A stretch of 64,000 nt of DNA from Variovorax fucosicus (GCF_030316825.1 NZ_JASZYU010000003.1:372001-436000); one strand, 5' to 3'. Numbered from the stretch's first letter, positions 43,601-51,944 are shown. The notes: generated from the letters alone by a model not told the origin. A program made the numbers and translations.

Positions 43601-44872
43601 TTAGTCGTTGAATCGGATCCCCGCGGTTGCAGGTTCTGGCAGGCCGGGCTCAGTCATTGTTCCGCAGTTGCTTTCCGTCGGCGCATTCGCGCGAACAGCG
43701 CGCACAAACCGAAGTTCGTCTTCGAACGCGGCGTTCACGATGCCGTTGTGTGTGATGCCCGCGTAAGTCTTCCACACCAGCGGATTACCGGCCTGACACA
43801 GCGCGGCGGCGGCAGCGTATTGCCGGCGCGGTGGGATCGTGCGGTCCGCAAGGCCAGTCCCCAGGAACAGCGGCGCCGGCAGGGCTACGAGGCTCATGTC
43901 TGAGGTCTTCACCAGCAGCGTCTGCAGCGCAGCGGGTTCGAGCTTGAACGCATTTGCGGCGTTCAGCCCCTGCTGCTGCTCATAGCCTCGCATCTCGTCC
44001 ACGCAGGTCTCGCGCGCCATTTTCAGCATGGACTGGGCCTGTGGCGTCACCAGGGATTCCGCCGGCGGCCCGTCGTCAGGGATGGAACCGCCTACCAGGC
44101 GCAGCATGGAGAACCGCACTGGGCCGCTAGGGCTGGGCACAGCCTCCGGCGCCTTGTAGCGGGCTTCCGGGAAGGAAGAAAGCAGGCCCGTGGCGATAGT
44201 CGCACGCAGGTTCAACTCCGGCGCATACGCGGCGGCGATGCGGCTTGCGCCGATCGAGGAGCCGGAGCCCTGCGACTGGCCCGTGATCGCAAGGTCGTTG
44301 GCAATGCGGCCAGGGTATGCCGCGATGGCCGCTCGCGCGCTGTCCAGAATGGAGCGGCCCTCGGCCTCCCAGAAGGTGTAGGGGTGAGGGCCCGGACCGC
44401 CAAGGCCCTGATAGTCCGTGGCCACCACAGCGAAGCCCTCCTCCAGCCACCTATTGAGGTAGGTGGCGTCCCGCGGGCGATGGCCAGTCCACGAGGGTGC
44501 GCAAGCGTCGGCCACCCCCAGAGTGCCGTGCGCCCACGCTACCAGCGGCCAGCCTCCGCGCGGCTGCTCGCCCTTGGGCAGGTACAGCGTCCCGGTCACC
44601 GGCAGGACACCGGAACGCCACCGCGCGTCGGTCGAGGTGTAGAGGATGCGTTGCTGCACGCTTGCGGCCGTGATCTCCGGCTGGGGCGGCTGCGATTCCA
44701 TGCGCAGCATGGCCCCGGGACGCGAAGGAAGAGCGCCGGTCCAGGCGTAGAAAGGCGACAGCACGCGATCGCCGGCAGCGGGGCCCGCGGGCAGCGTGCC
44801 CGCTGGCCGCATGGCGGCGCAGCCAGCCATCACGGTCGCCAGTGCAACAAGGGAAAGGTGAAGTATCTGCAT
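43601..44872 (-). CDS. Secreted lipase-family lipoprotein (LIP/triacylglycerol lipase-like)
   Basis: A 423-residue alpha/beta hydrolase of the secretory lipase family. The signal peptide ends in a lipobox (VMAGC). Oxyanion strand PLVAWAHGTLGVADACAP, nucleophile AITGQSQGSGSSIG, Asp in GTGLADRTIPPRRQ and His in YAGITHNGIVNAAF complete the triad. Relatives hydrolyse short- to medium-chain glycerides and other esters. I use the ATG at 44872, where the signal peptide begins. It is last in a Bug/hydrolase/lipase operon, 8 bp after the preceding hydrolase, so it may release an acid that the Bug protein then binds. Confidence 0.87.
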   Translation of the reverse strand: MQILHLSLVALATVMAGCAAMRPAGTLPAGPAAGDRVLSPFYAWTGALPSRPGAMLRMESQPPQPEITAASVQQRILYTSTDARWRSGVLPVTGTLYLPKGEQPRGGWPLVAWAHGTLGVADACAPSWTGHRPRDATYLNRWLEEGFAVVATDYQGLGGPGPHPYTFWEAEGRSILDSARAAIAAYPGRIANDLAITGQSQGSGSSIGASRIAAAYAPELNLRATIATGLLSSFPEARYKAPEAVPSPSGPVRFSMLRLVGGSIPDDGPPAESLVTPQAQSMLKMARETCVDEMRGYEQQQGLNAANAFKLEPAALQTLLVKTSDMSLVALPAPLFLGTGLADRTIPPRRQYAAAAALCQAGNPLVWKTYAGITHNGIVNAAFEDELRFVRAVRANAPTESNCGTMTEPGLPEPATAGIRFND

Positions 44873-44880
44873 GGGTGAGT

Positions 44881-45684
44881 TCAGTACTGCGCGCGGCGCG
44901 CGATGAAGTCCAGGACGATGCTGTTGAATTCCCGCGGTTTCTCGAAGTAGGCCGAATGACCCGCGTCCTGCACGACGACGAGCTCGCTGCCGCGCACCAG
45001 CGTCTGCACCTCTTCCATCACCGACACTGGCACGATCGGATCCTCGCTGCCCACAAGCAGCAGCGTCGGACAGGCGACGTCGCGCAGCGCCCCCATCGGG
45101 ATCAGGCGTGCGGGCTGCAGCAGTGCGGCCAACGCACCGCCCCACTCCTCCGCGGGAATAGCGTACGCACTCGGGTTGAAGTGGTTGATTTGCGCGTACA
45201 GCAACGCCTTTTCCGGGCAGTTCTCCAGAAACCAGCGGCCCAACGAGCGCTGCTCGATGCTCACAGCCTGATGGGTGATCTGCCGCTTCGCGATCGAGTC
45301 CAGCAGGACGGGGTGCTCGAGGGCAAGCGAGCTATCACAGGCCGCGAACGCTGCCACGCGCTCCGGATGCGTCAGCGCCAGCTTCAGCCCGATAAAGCCG
45401 CCCAGCGATTGGCCGATGTGCGTGACCCGCTGCACCTCCTCGCGATCGAGAATGGCCACGACATCAGCCACGAAGTTCTCCAGCGAGAACTCGTCAAGCG
45501 GCGCGGCTGACCGGCCGAAACAACGAATGTCCATGGTGATGCAGCTGTGCCGCGCTCCGAAAGCGGGCAACTGCTGCCACCAGGTGGCCGCGTTGGAACC
45601 GGCGCCGTGGCAGAACAGCACGGCGGGGCCCTGGCCGTGGCGCTCATAGTAGATGCGCCGGCCGCGCGACTCGATGAATGGCAT
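44881..45684 (-). CDS. Alpha/beta hydrolase (3-oxoadipate enol-lactonase-like)
   Basis: A 267-residue cytosolic alpha/beta hydrolase with no signal peptide. Motifs: oxyanion loop VLFCHGAGSNAATWWQ, nucleophile HIGQSLGGFIGLKLAL, Asp in LVGSEDPIVPVSV and His in DAGHSAYFEKPREFN. The overall pattern resembles enol-lactonases and carbon-carbon bond hydrolases such as PcaD or MhpC. It starts 2 bp after the Bug gene stop and ends 8 bp before the lipase gene, so it is surely co-transcribed. It probably acts on the compound imported or released by its neighbours. Confidence 0.9.
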   Translation of the reverse strand: MPFIESRGRRIYYERHGQGPAVLFCHGAGSNAATWWQQLPAFGARHSCITMDIRCFGRSAAPLDEFSLENFVADVVAILDREEVQRVTHIGQSLGGFIGLKLALTHPERVAAFAACDSSLALEHPVLLDSIAKRQITHQAVSIEQRSLGRWFLENCPEKALLYAQINHFNPSAYAIPAEEWGGALAALLQPARLIPMGALRDVACPTLLLVGSEDPIVPVSVMEEVQTLVRGSELVVVQDAGHSAYFEKPREFNSIVLDFIARRAQY

Positions 45685-45686
45685 GC

Positions 45687-46661
45687 TCAGTTTGCCTTGA
45701 TGTTGAGGCTGCGTACGAGCTGGCCCCAGCGCTCCGTGTCGCTGCGCACCAGCTGCGTGTACTGTTCGGGCGTGGAGACGAGCGGAATCAGGCCTTCAGC
45801 GTCCAGTTGCTTCAGAAGCGCCGGATCCTTCATCGCGGACTGCAGCGCCGCATTCAGCTTCTGTACCACCGGTGCCGGCGTGCCCTTCGGCGCCGACAAC
45901 CCCACCCAGGAATTCACCGCGAGCTGCTTGTAGCCCAGCTCAGCGAATGTGGGCACGTTGGGGACGAGCGGACTGCGCTGCCCGCTGGTCACTGCCAGCA
46001 CCTTCAGCTTGCCGGCCTGGACGCTGCTCAACGCCGCGCTGATCGGCAGGATGGTCAGGGGCACCACGCCAGCGAGCACGTCCTGCAGGGCCGGCGCGCC
46101 GCCCTTGTAAGGGACGTGGGTGAACTGGATGCCCGCTGCGCGCTGCAGCAGCTCCATCACCAGGTGCCCGCTACTGCCTGCGCCGGAGCTTGCATAGTTG
46201 ATCTTGCCCGGCTCACGCTTGGCCTGCTCCACAAGGTCCTGAAAGCTGCTGACGTTGGCGTCCGGTCGCACGACGAGCCACTGCGCGCCTTCACCAATGC
46301 TGCCGACGTGTTCGAAGTCCTTCACGATGTCAAACGGCACGTTGTCGTACATGCTCTGAGCGATCGTGTTGAGCATGCCTGTCATGGTCAGCGTATACCC
46401 ATCGGGGGCGGCGGTCGCGCCGGCCTGGGTGCCGACGATGTTGCCAGCGCTCGGCCTGTTGTCCACGACAACAGGTTGCCTCAACGAGAGCGATAGCTGC
46501 TGCGCCAAAGGCCGGATCGTCCGGTCGTAGGGGCCGCCGGCGGGCGCGGGGACGATGATGCGAACGGCGCGGGCCGGCCAGTCCGCCTGAGCGAGCGCAG
46601 GGCCGGTCACCGTCACGGAAAGGACGGCCACGGCGGCGGCCCATCGAATCAGAGGTCTCAC
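45687..46661 (-). CDS. Bug-family solute-binding protein (TctC-like)
   Basis: A 324-residue periplasmic receptor, the third Bug protein in the window. The signal peptide ends near GPALAQA; the mature start WPARAVRIIVPAPAGGPYDR and VVDNRPSAGNIVGTQAGAT are diagnostic. It starts with GTG at 46661 after GGAG. It is the first gene of an operon with an alpha/beta hydrolase and a secreted lipase, and is divergent from a LysR gene across a 16-bp perfect palindrome. The ligand is likely a carboxylate related to those hydrolases. Confidence 0.92.
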   Translation of the reverse strand: MRPLIRWAAAVAVLSVTVTGPALAQADWPARAVRIIVPAPAGGPYDRTIRPLAQQLSLSLRQPVVVDNRPSAGNIVGTQAGATAAPDGYTLTMTGMLNTIAQSMYDNVPFDIVKDFEHVGSIGEGAQWLVVRPDANVSSFQDLVEQAKREPGKINYASSGAGSSGHLVMELLQRAAGIQFTHVPYKGGAPALQDVLAGVVPLTILPISAALSSVQAGKLKVLAVTSGQRSPLVPNVPTFAELGYKQLAVNSWVGLSAPKGTPAPVVQKLNAALQSAMKDPALLKQLDAEGLIPLVSTPEQYTQLVRSDTERWGQLVRSLNIKAN

Positions 46662-46709
46662 GTTTGTCTCCTTGTTGGAGCGCGCATCTTCGACTTCTTA
46701 GCTATCAGT

Positions 46710-46725
46710 GCCAAATTAATTTGGC
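46710..46725. promoter_or_regulatory. Perfect 16-bp palindrome, likely LysR binding site
   Basis: GCCAAATTAATTTGGC is a perfect 16-bp palindrome in the 91-bp gap between the Bug operon and the divergent lysR gene. It lies 49 bp before the Bug start and 28 bp before the lysR start, where a LysR recognition site is normally found. Its length and symmetry make chance unlikely. Confidence 0.65.
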
Positions 46726-46752
46726 GCCCCACCCATTAGACTCACCAATACC

Positions 46753-47694
46753 TTGCCGGACTCCGCTACCGCTCTCCTACACCGTCTGCTCGCCCGCGGA
46801 AAGTTCCGCCACGTGCAGGTACTCCTGCAGCTTGCCGAACTTGGAAGCGTGCAGCGCACCGCCGACGCGATCGGCATGACCCAGTCCTCGGTGACGCAGA
46901 CCCTGGCCTATCTGGAAGGATTGCTGGAAGTCCGTCTCTTCGAGCGGCACGCCCGCGGTGTGCGGCCCACTCCTGCCTGCACGGACTTGCTGCCGGTCGC
47001 CCGCCGCCTGATGCTGGGCATCGCGGACAGCGCCGAGGTCGTCACTGCCCGGCAGCAACAAGGCGAAGGGGTGGTCCGCATGGTGGGTTCGGTGGGCGCC
47101 ATCAACGGGCTGCTGCTTGACACTTTGGCAGACTTCTGCGACCGCTTTCCCGCCACCCAGGTGCAATTGGCGGAAGCCGAGGGCGATGACCAGTTGCTGG
47201 CCATTGCACGCGGTGAGGTGGATCTGGTCGTCTGCCGCCGCCCTGCGGTGACGCCCGAAGGCTGGGAGTTTCTCGCACTGCGCGACGACCGCTTTGTCGT
47301 GGTGGCTCGTACCGGCCATCCCATGGCTTGCTCACGCCCGCTGGGATGGGCGGAACTGGCAGAACCGACTTGGCTTTTGCTGCCCGCCGGGGTGGGGGCG
47401 CGCCGGCGCTTCGACGAATTTGCGCGGCAGTTCCCGCATCCGCCACGCGCCTACCCTGTGGTCACGCGCTCCGTGGCGATGCTGTGGCGCCTGCTGAGGC
47501 AGCGCCCGCTGCTCGCTCTGCTGCCCTTGAACCTCGTGCGCCCTCTTCTGGACGAAGGGACACTGGTAGAACTGTGGTCAAGCGAGGCCTTGACTCTGGA
47601 GCCGATCGGCATCTTGCAGCCAAAGGCAGGCGTCAGCAATGCGGCCAAACGGATGAGCGAGTTCTTGCGCGCCAATCAAATGCTCGAACCCTGA
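46753..47694 (+). CDS. LysR-family transcriptional regulator
   Basis: A 313-residue regulator. The helix-turn-helix (about 20-60) includes LAELGSVQRTADAIGMTQSS and VTQTLAYLEGLLEVRLFERH, followed by the LysR substrate-binding domain (VRMVGSVGAINGLLLDTLAD onward). The best start is a TTG at 46753, since no ATG or GTG lies before the HTH; the exact start is uncertain. It is divergent from the Bug/hydrolase/lipase operon and probably activates it in response to the imported acid. It is convergent with marR, with a 116-bp gap showing nothing recognisable. Confidence 0.88.
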   Translation: MPDSATALLHRLLARGKFRHVQVLLQLAELGSVQRTADAIGMTQSSVTQTLAYLEGLLEVRLFERHARGVRPTPACTDLLPVARRLMLGIADSAEVVTARQQQGEGVVRMVGSVGAINGLLLDTLADFCDRFPATQVQLAEAEGDDQLLAIARGEVDLVVCRRPAVTPEGWEFLALRDDRFVVVARTGHPMACSRPLGWAELAEPTWLLLPAGVGARRRFDEFARQFPHPPRAYPVVTRSVAMLWRLLRQRPLLALLPLNLVRPLLDEGTLVELWSSEALTLEPIGILQPKAGVSNAAKRMSEFLRANQMLEP

Positions 47695-47810
47695 AGTCGG
47701 CGGGGAGGATGTGAAGCCACTGGTGGGCAGCGTGGCGGCCGCCATGCAGGACTGGCTCGCCGTTCTGACGGAAAGAGGGATCAAGCAAGGCGCCCTCTTC
47801 CGGCGCGACG

Positions 47811-48350
47811 TCATGCCGATGCTGACATGCTTGCCAGGCAGTCCTCAACGAGTGCACGCAACGTGCTTACATTTCGGCTCCCGATCAACTGATGCACTCT
47901 GGCTTGGGCCGCGGTCCAGTGAAGCAGGCCTTCGGCACACTTGCTCCTTCCCGAAGCGGTGATCTTCACACTGCGCGTACGCCCGTCAGTGCCGGGGCCC
48001 AGTTCCAGCAATCCCGAAGAGATGAGGGGCTTGAGATTGCGCGTCAGCGTTGACGGGGAGAGCGCCATCGCGTCAGCCAGGTCACAGGGACGCATCGGCC
48101 CGTTTGCAGCGACTTCCGTCAACAGCCCGTATTGCGTGGTTCGCAGACCCACCTTGCCGAGTTCGACGTCATAGCGCCGCCTCACCAGGCGCGCGAGTTG
48201 GTGGAGCGTTGTGTCGGTGCAGGCCGATGGCTTCAGCCCAGATCTCGCTGCTACCTCGGCAGCGACGGCGTGCGTCTTCGGTGCGGAAAACGTATGCATT
48301 GGCGCACGTGTCTGAGCGATGCGCCCGGGCACGTTGGCCGTCGCCGTCAC
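47811..48350 (-). CDS. MarR-family transcriptional regulator
   Basis: A 179-residue winged-helix regulator. The HTH region is PMRPCDLADAMALSPSTLTR with wing LELGPGTDGRTRSVKITASG, and helices at both ends form the dimer part. The GTG at 48350 overlaps the tetR stop by 4 bp (GTGA), pointing to translational coupling, although an ATG at 48299 would remove an uncharacteristic N-terminal ~17 residues. Two regulators in one transcript facing a catabolic operon suggests joint control. The MarR ligand is unknown; phenolic acids or CoA thioesters are common for the family. Confidence 0.85.
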   Translation of the reverse strand: MTATANVPGRIAQTRAPMHTFSAPKTHAVAAEVAARSGLKPSACTDTTLHQLARLVRRRYDVELGKVGLRTTQYGLLTEVAANGPMRPCDLADAMALSPSTLTRNLKPLISSGLLELGPGTDGRTRSVKITASGRSKCAEGLLHWTAAQARVHQLIGSRNVSTLRALVEDCLASMSASA

Positions 48351-48937
48351 GATGCTTTCGACGGCTTCGCCGGGGGCTCATCCAACGCGTGCGTCTGGTC
48401 GATGAAGCGACGGCTGGAAGCCAGGATTTCCTTGCGGGTGCGCTCGGATTCAACTATGCGAGACAAGACCAGTGCGCCAACACATTGAGCAAGCAGCGCC
48501 CATGCCGCATCCGGATCGCCGATGCGCGAGCTCCAGCTCTTCTGCAATCGCTTCAAGCCCTCCTCTACCGCCGCACGAACCTCTGGCCCCGCCCTCGCGA
48601 TCTCCGGCCCCAGTGCCGGCAAGACGCATCCGGTTTCCGGGTGCAGGGCATGATAAGAACTCAGATAGCTGCGCAACCGCTTCGCGACGTGGTCGGGAGG
48701 CGAGTCCCGATCCCCGGCCAGCATCTCTGCGCTGTTCGAGATTTCGAGTTCAACGAGCTCGGCGAACAGCGCTTCCTTGGACGGGAAATGTCCATAGAAC
48801 GCGCCCCCGGTCAGGCCGATGCTCGCCATCAATTCATCGACCCCGGTGGTTCCGAAGCCACTTTTTTTGGCGATGCCACGGGCATTCGCGAGCAGCTTCT
48901 TGCGGGTTTCCTCTTTGTGGGTGGTCGGATAGCGCAT
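48347..48937 (-). CDS. TetR/AcrR-family regulator of the liv/acyl-CoA operon
   Basis: A 196-residue TetR regulator. The HTH is KKSGFGTTGVDELMASIGLT followed by GGAFYGHFPSKEALF, as in AcrR/NemR-type proteins; the C-terminal ligand domain has a Cys in HPETGCVLPALGPEIAR, resembling regulators that sense electrophiles or acyl groups. The ATG at 48937 is placed by family length; longer readings include the promoter. The palindrome CGTTTGGTAAACG lies 47 bp upstream and again in front of livH. It probably represses itself, the importer/beta-oxidation operon and a distant ChaC-type gene that carries the same site. Confidence 0.9.
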   Translation of the reverse strand: MRYPTTHKEETRKKLLANARGIAKKSGFGTTGVDELMASIGLTGGAFYGHFPSKEALFAELVELEISNSAEMLAGDRDSPPDHVAKRLRSYLSSYHALHPETGCVLPALGPEIARAGPEVRAAVEEGLKRLQKSWSSRIGDPDAAWALLAQCVGALVLSRIVESERTRKEILASSRRFIDQTHALDEPPAKPSKAS

Positions 48938-48967
48938 GAATGGGTCTCCGCAGATCGTGGAGCAGCC

Positions 48968-48997
48968 ATCATAGCATTCCGATCGTTTGGTAAACGA
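48968..48997 (-). promoter_or_regulatory. tetR promoter with TetR operator copy 1
   Basis: TCGTTTGGTAAACGA (48983-48997) is a perfect 15-bp palindrome around one central base. On the minus strand the -10-like TATGAT (48968-48973) lies 17 bp from CGTTTA (48991-48996), so the operator covers the -35 region of tetR. This placement implies autorepression. The same core recurs at 49106 and 60394. Confidence 0.7.
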
Positions 48998-49068
48998 ACG
49001 AACTTCCATCTGGGGTGCTTGGCTCACTGGCCGAGGGTTTTCCCCTGCGGCAAACCCGCTCTGCCGTG

Positions 49069-49098
49069 TTGACGCTGCCCCCAGCGCAAACCTATAGT
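49069..49098 (+). promoter_or_regulatory. Sigma70-type promoter for the liv/acyl-CoA operon
   Basis: TTGACG (49069-49074) and TATAGT (49093-49098) are separated by 18 bp, a good sigma70 match with strong hexamers. Transcription would begin near 49105, immediately at the operator copy at 49106-49118, leaving a ~45-base leader before livH. Confidence 0.65.
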
Positions 49099-49105
49099 TC
49101 ACAAC

Positions 49106-49118
49106 CGTTTACCAAACG
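49106..49118. promoter_or_regulatory. TetR operator copy 2 (in front of livH)
   Basis: CGTTTACCAAACG is the reverse complement of the core in front of tetR; the match extends to 17 bases (through GATCG). It sits at the predicted transcription start of the livH operon, a classic position for repression by a TetR dimer. Confidence 0.75.
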
Positions 49119-49148
49119 ATCGTTAATTACCACCAACCGAATGATGTG

Positions 49149-50021
49149 ATGACGCAACTGACCCAGCTGATCGTTCAAGGCATCTCCAGCGGTGCGATCT
49201 ACGGTCTCGTCGCACTCGGCCTCGTGCTCAGCTACAAGGCAACCGAGGTCCTCAACTTCGCGCAGGGCGACGTGGTGATGCTCTCCGCATTCCTCGGCTG
49301 GGGCCTCGTCGTCGCGGCGGGCCTCCCGTTCTGGCTCAGCTTCGTCGCCGTGCTGTGCATCTCGGCCGCGCTGTGCTTCCTGCTGGAAGCGAAGATCATG
49401 CGCAGGATCGTCGGCCGTCCGCAGTTCTCGGGCGTTATGCTCACCATCGGGATCGGCTTCATGATCCGCGGCGGCGTCAGCATGTTCTTCGGGCCCGAGT
49501 CGCGCAGCTATCCCACGCCGTGGACGGGCCAATCCATGCAGCTCGGCGGCAGCGTGGTGGCCGAGCTCAACCTGGTGATCGTCGGCGCCGCCATGGGCGT
49601 GACCGCGCTCCTGTACTACTTCCTGCGCCGCACCACGCTCGGCATCGCCATCCACGCGACGTCGCAGAACCAGCTGGCGGCCTATCTCTGCGGCGTGCGC
49701 GTGAAACGGCTCAACTCGCTGGTGTGGGCCATCTCCGGTGCCATTGCGGCACTGTGCGGGCTGCTGCTCGCGCCCATCACGCTGGTCGACCTGGGCCTGT
49801 GGTTCGTCATGCTCAAGGCGCTGGCGGCGCTGGTTCTCGGCGGCTTCGGGAGCGCGCCGGGCGCCGTCATCGGCGGGCTCCTCATCGGCCTCATCGAACA
49901 GTTTGCGGGCGTCTATCTGCCCGACGGCGTGAAGGACGTAGCCCCGTACCTCGTGCTCATTGCGGTTCTCGTCTTGTATCCGCGCGGGATCCTGGGCGAA
50001 AGCCACGGCCGGAGGGTCTGA
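49149..50021 (+). CDS. livH: Branched-chain-type ABC transporter permease (LivH family)
   Basis: A 290-residue inner-membrane permease. The family start is evident: LTQLIVQGISSGAIYGLVAL then LVLSYKATEVLNFAQGDVVM, with about eight membrane helices and the ATPase-coupling loop near GVRVKRLNSLVWAISG. The ATG at 49149 is preferred; a GTG at 49146 is also possible. It forms the membrane heterodimer with LivM. It is the first gene of the operon, with the TetR operator about 30 bp upstream. The substrate is probably an organic acid, not an amino acid, given the acyl-CoA enzymes downstream. Confidence 0.92.
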   Translation: MTQLTQLIVQGISSGAIYGLVALGLVLSYKATEVLNFAQGDVVMLSAFLGWGLVVAAGLPFWLSFVAVLCISAALCFLLEAKIMRRIVGRPQFSGVMLTIGIGFMIRGGVSMFFGPESRSYPTPWTGQSMQLGGSVVAELNLVIVGAAMGVTALLYYFLRRTTLGIAIHATSQNQLAAYLCGVRVKRLNSLVWAISGAIAALCGLLLAPITLVDLGLWFVMLKALAALVLGGFGSAPGAVIGGLLIGLIEQFAGVYLPDGVKDVAPYLVLIAVLVLYPRGILGESHGRRV

Positions 50022-50025
50022 CACC

Positions 50026-51099
50026 ATGGCTCGCTACGAAACGGGATTCGAAGACGGCCGGCGGCTGCTGCGCGGCAAGCACGAGCGGCTCGCGTACGGC
50101 CTGCTCGCCGTGGCCCTGGTGGCCGCGCCATGGGTGCTGCCGGCCTATCACATCGGTGAGGCGACCTTCATCCTCATCATGTGCGTCGCGAGCCTCGGCC
50201 TCATGATGCTGACCGGCTTCACCGGCCAGGTGTCGCTCGGCCAGTCCGCGTTCGTCGGCATCGGTGCCTACATCCACACCATCCTGCTGACCCAGGGCGT
50301 GCCGCTGCCAGTGTCGCTGCTCCTGACCACCGCGGGCGCGGCGCTCGGCGGGCTGCTCGTCGGCATGCCGGCCATCCGCGTGTCGGGGCTGCACCTGGCG
50401 ATGGTGACCATGGCGTTCGCCATCGTGTGCGAGCATGTGCTCGGCCGCTGGAAGAGCGTCACCGCGGGGCACAGCGGCATGGCCGTGCCGGACCCGACGC
50501 TGTTCGGGCTCAGCCTCGGCGGTCCGCGCGCCTTCTACTTCCTTTGCCTGGTGGTGCTGGCGGTGGTGTTGATCCTGCTGGTCAACCTGATGCGCTCCGC
50601 CACCGGCCGAGCCTTCATCGGCATCCGCGACTCCGAGGCGGCGGCGCAAGGCCTGGGCATCGACGTCGCGCGCACCAAGGTGCTGGCCTTCAGCCTTTCG
50701 GCGGCGTGCTCCGGGCTTGCCGGTGCATTGCTCGCCCACCAGATGCAGCACATCACACCGGAAGCGTTCGGCCTGGCGCTGTCGCTGCAGCTCGTCTTGA
50801 TGGTGTTCATCGGCGGACTGGGAAGCTTGCGCGGAGCCATCCTGGGCGCCATCCTGATCGGCCTCCTGCCCTCGTTCATATCCTCGCTGAAGGAGGCATT
50901 GCCCGCCAGACTCGGCGCGCAGTTCGGGCTGGAGCTTTTCGTCTACGGCGCCGTGCTGACCTTCTTCGTCCTGCTCGAACCGGGCGGCCTGAACTCACGC
51001 TGGGTTCGCATGCGCAAGGTCCTGGCCGAGTTCCCCTGGGTGCGCAAGAGCAGCGTCCACAAGACCAAGGTCTACATGAAATCGGAGCGCTACCGATGA
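50026..51099 (+). CDS. livM: Branched-chain-type ABC transporter permease (LivM family)
   Basis: A 357-residue permease with about ten membrane helices. Family pattern: VASLGLMMLTGFTGQVSLGQ followed by SAFVGIGAYIHTIL, and IGIRDSEAAAQGLGIDVART in the coupling loop. The C-terminus has an extra basic tail (KSSVHKTKVYMKSERYR). It starts 4 bp after livH and its stop overlaps the livG start codon in ATGA. With LivH it makes the membrane channel of the importer. Confidence 0.92.
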   Translation: MARYETGFEDGRRLLRGKHERLAYGLLAVALVAAPWVLPAYHIGEATFILIMCVASLGLMMLTGFTGQVSLGQSAFVGIGAYIHTILLTQGVPLPVSLLLTTAGAALGGLLVGMPAIRVSGLHLAMVTMAFAIVCEHVLGRWKSVTAGHSGMAVPDPTLFGLSLGGPRAFYFLCLVVLAVVLILLVNLMRSATGRAFIGIRDSEAAAQGLGIDVARTKVLAFSLSAACSGLAGALLAHQMQHITPEAFGLALSLQLVLMVFIGGLGSLRGAILGAILIGLLPSFISSLKEALPARLGAQFGLELFVYGAVLTFFVLLEPGGLNSRWVRMRKVLAEFPWVRKSSVHKTKVYMKSERYR

Positions 51100-51944
51100 G
51101 CGCCGCACGGCCGCCCGAAGGGGCGAAGGCCCCCTTGGGGGGCAGCGCAGTACACGAAGTGACGAGCGTGGGGGCCCTATTGAGCCCCGCATTCTTCGAA
51201 GTCGAGCGATTGAGCCTGTCGTTCGGCGGCGTCAAGGCCGTGCGCGACGTGAGCTTCTCGATTCGCGCGGGAGAGATCCTCGCGGTGATCGGACCGAACG
51301 GCGCGGGCAAGACATCGCTCCTGAACCTCATCACGCGCGTGTTCGACGCCAGCAGCGGCAGCATCCGCTTCAACGGCCAGGACATCCTGCGCCTGGCGCG
51401 GCACGACGTGGTCCGCCAGGGCATTGCGCGCACGTTCCAGAACATCGAGCTGTTCGAAGGCGCGACGGTGCTGGAGAACCTGCTGCTCGGCCGGCATCGG
51501 GCCAACCACGGCAACTTCTTTTCGCAGATGTTCAACCTGCCATCGGTGCAGCGGGCCGAAGCCCACACGCGTGAACGCGTCGAAGACGTCGTGCGCCTGC
51601 TGGATCTCGCGCCCTTTCGCCACCGGCCGGTGGCGGAACTGCCATACGGCGTGCGCAAGGTCGTCGAGCTCGGCCGCGCGCTCGCTGCGGAGCCCAGGTT
51701 GCTGCTGCTGGACGAGCCGGCCTCGGGGCTGAACCCCGAGGAGACGCGCAGGCTCGCGTACTGGCTCGAAGACATCCAGGCCGAACTGGGCGTCACCGTG
51801 GTCATGGTGGAACACGACATGTCGCTGGTCGCCGCCGTGGCCAACCGGGTGGTGGTGATGGATCAGGGCCAGGTGCTGACCGATGGCACGCCGGCGCAAG
51901 TGCAGGCCGATCCGCGCGTGATTGCGGCTTACCTGGGGACCTGA
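51096..51944 (+). CDS. livG: Branched-chain-type ABC transporter ATPase (LivG family), extended N-terminus
   Basis: A 282-residue ATPase. Walker A is IGPNGAGKTSLLNL, followed by TFQNIELFEGATVLEN, the signature-like LPYGVRKVVELGRALAAEP, Walker B LLLLDEPASGLNPEE and the H-loop MVEHD. The usual LivG start (here FFEVERLSLSFGGVKAV) is preceded by about 30 residues encoded by a GC-rich repeat-like segment. The ATG at 51096 overlaps the livM stop; a TTG at 51180, in frame just before the conserved part, may be the older start. It pairs with LivF to power the importer. Confidence 0.9.
   Translation: MSAARPPEGAKAPLGGSAVHEVTSVGALLSPAFFEVERLSLSFGGVKAVRDVSFSIRAGEILAVIGPNGAGKTSLLNLITRVFDASSGSIRFNGQDILRLARHDVVRQGIARTFQNIELFEGATVLENLLLGRHRANHGNFFSQMFNLPSVQRAEAHTRERVEDVVRLLDLAPFRHRPVAELPYGVRKVVELGRALAAEPRLLLLDEPASGLNPEETRRLAYWLEDIQAELGVTVVMVEHDMSLVAAVANRVVVMDQGQVLTDGTPAQVQADPRVIAAYLGT
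51107..51185. repeat. GC-rich repeat-like element at the livM/livG junction
   Basis: This ~80-bp stretch contains nested inverted repeats such as CCCCCTTGGGGGG (51130-51142) and GCCC/GGGC arms (51113-51124), then CACGAAGTGACGAGCGTGGG. It encodes the first ~29 LivG residues, which have no counterpart in the family. From memory, similar elements (GCCCCCTTGGGGGGCAGCG and relatives) are scattered through Comamonadaceae genomes; only one copy is visible here, so that identity is inference. Confidence 0.55.
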
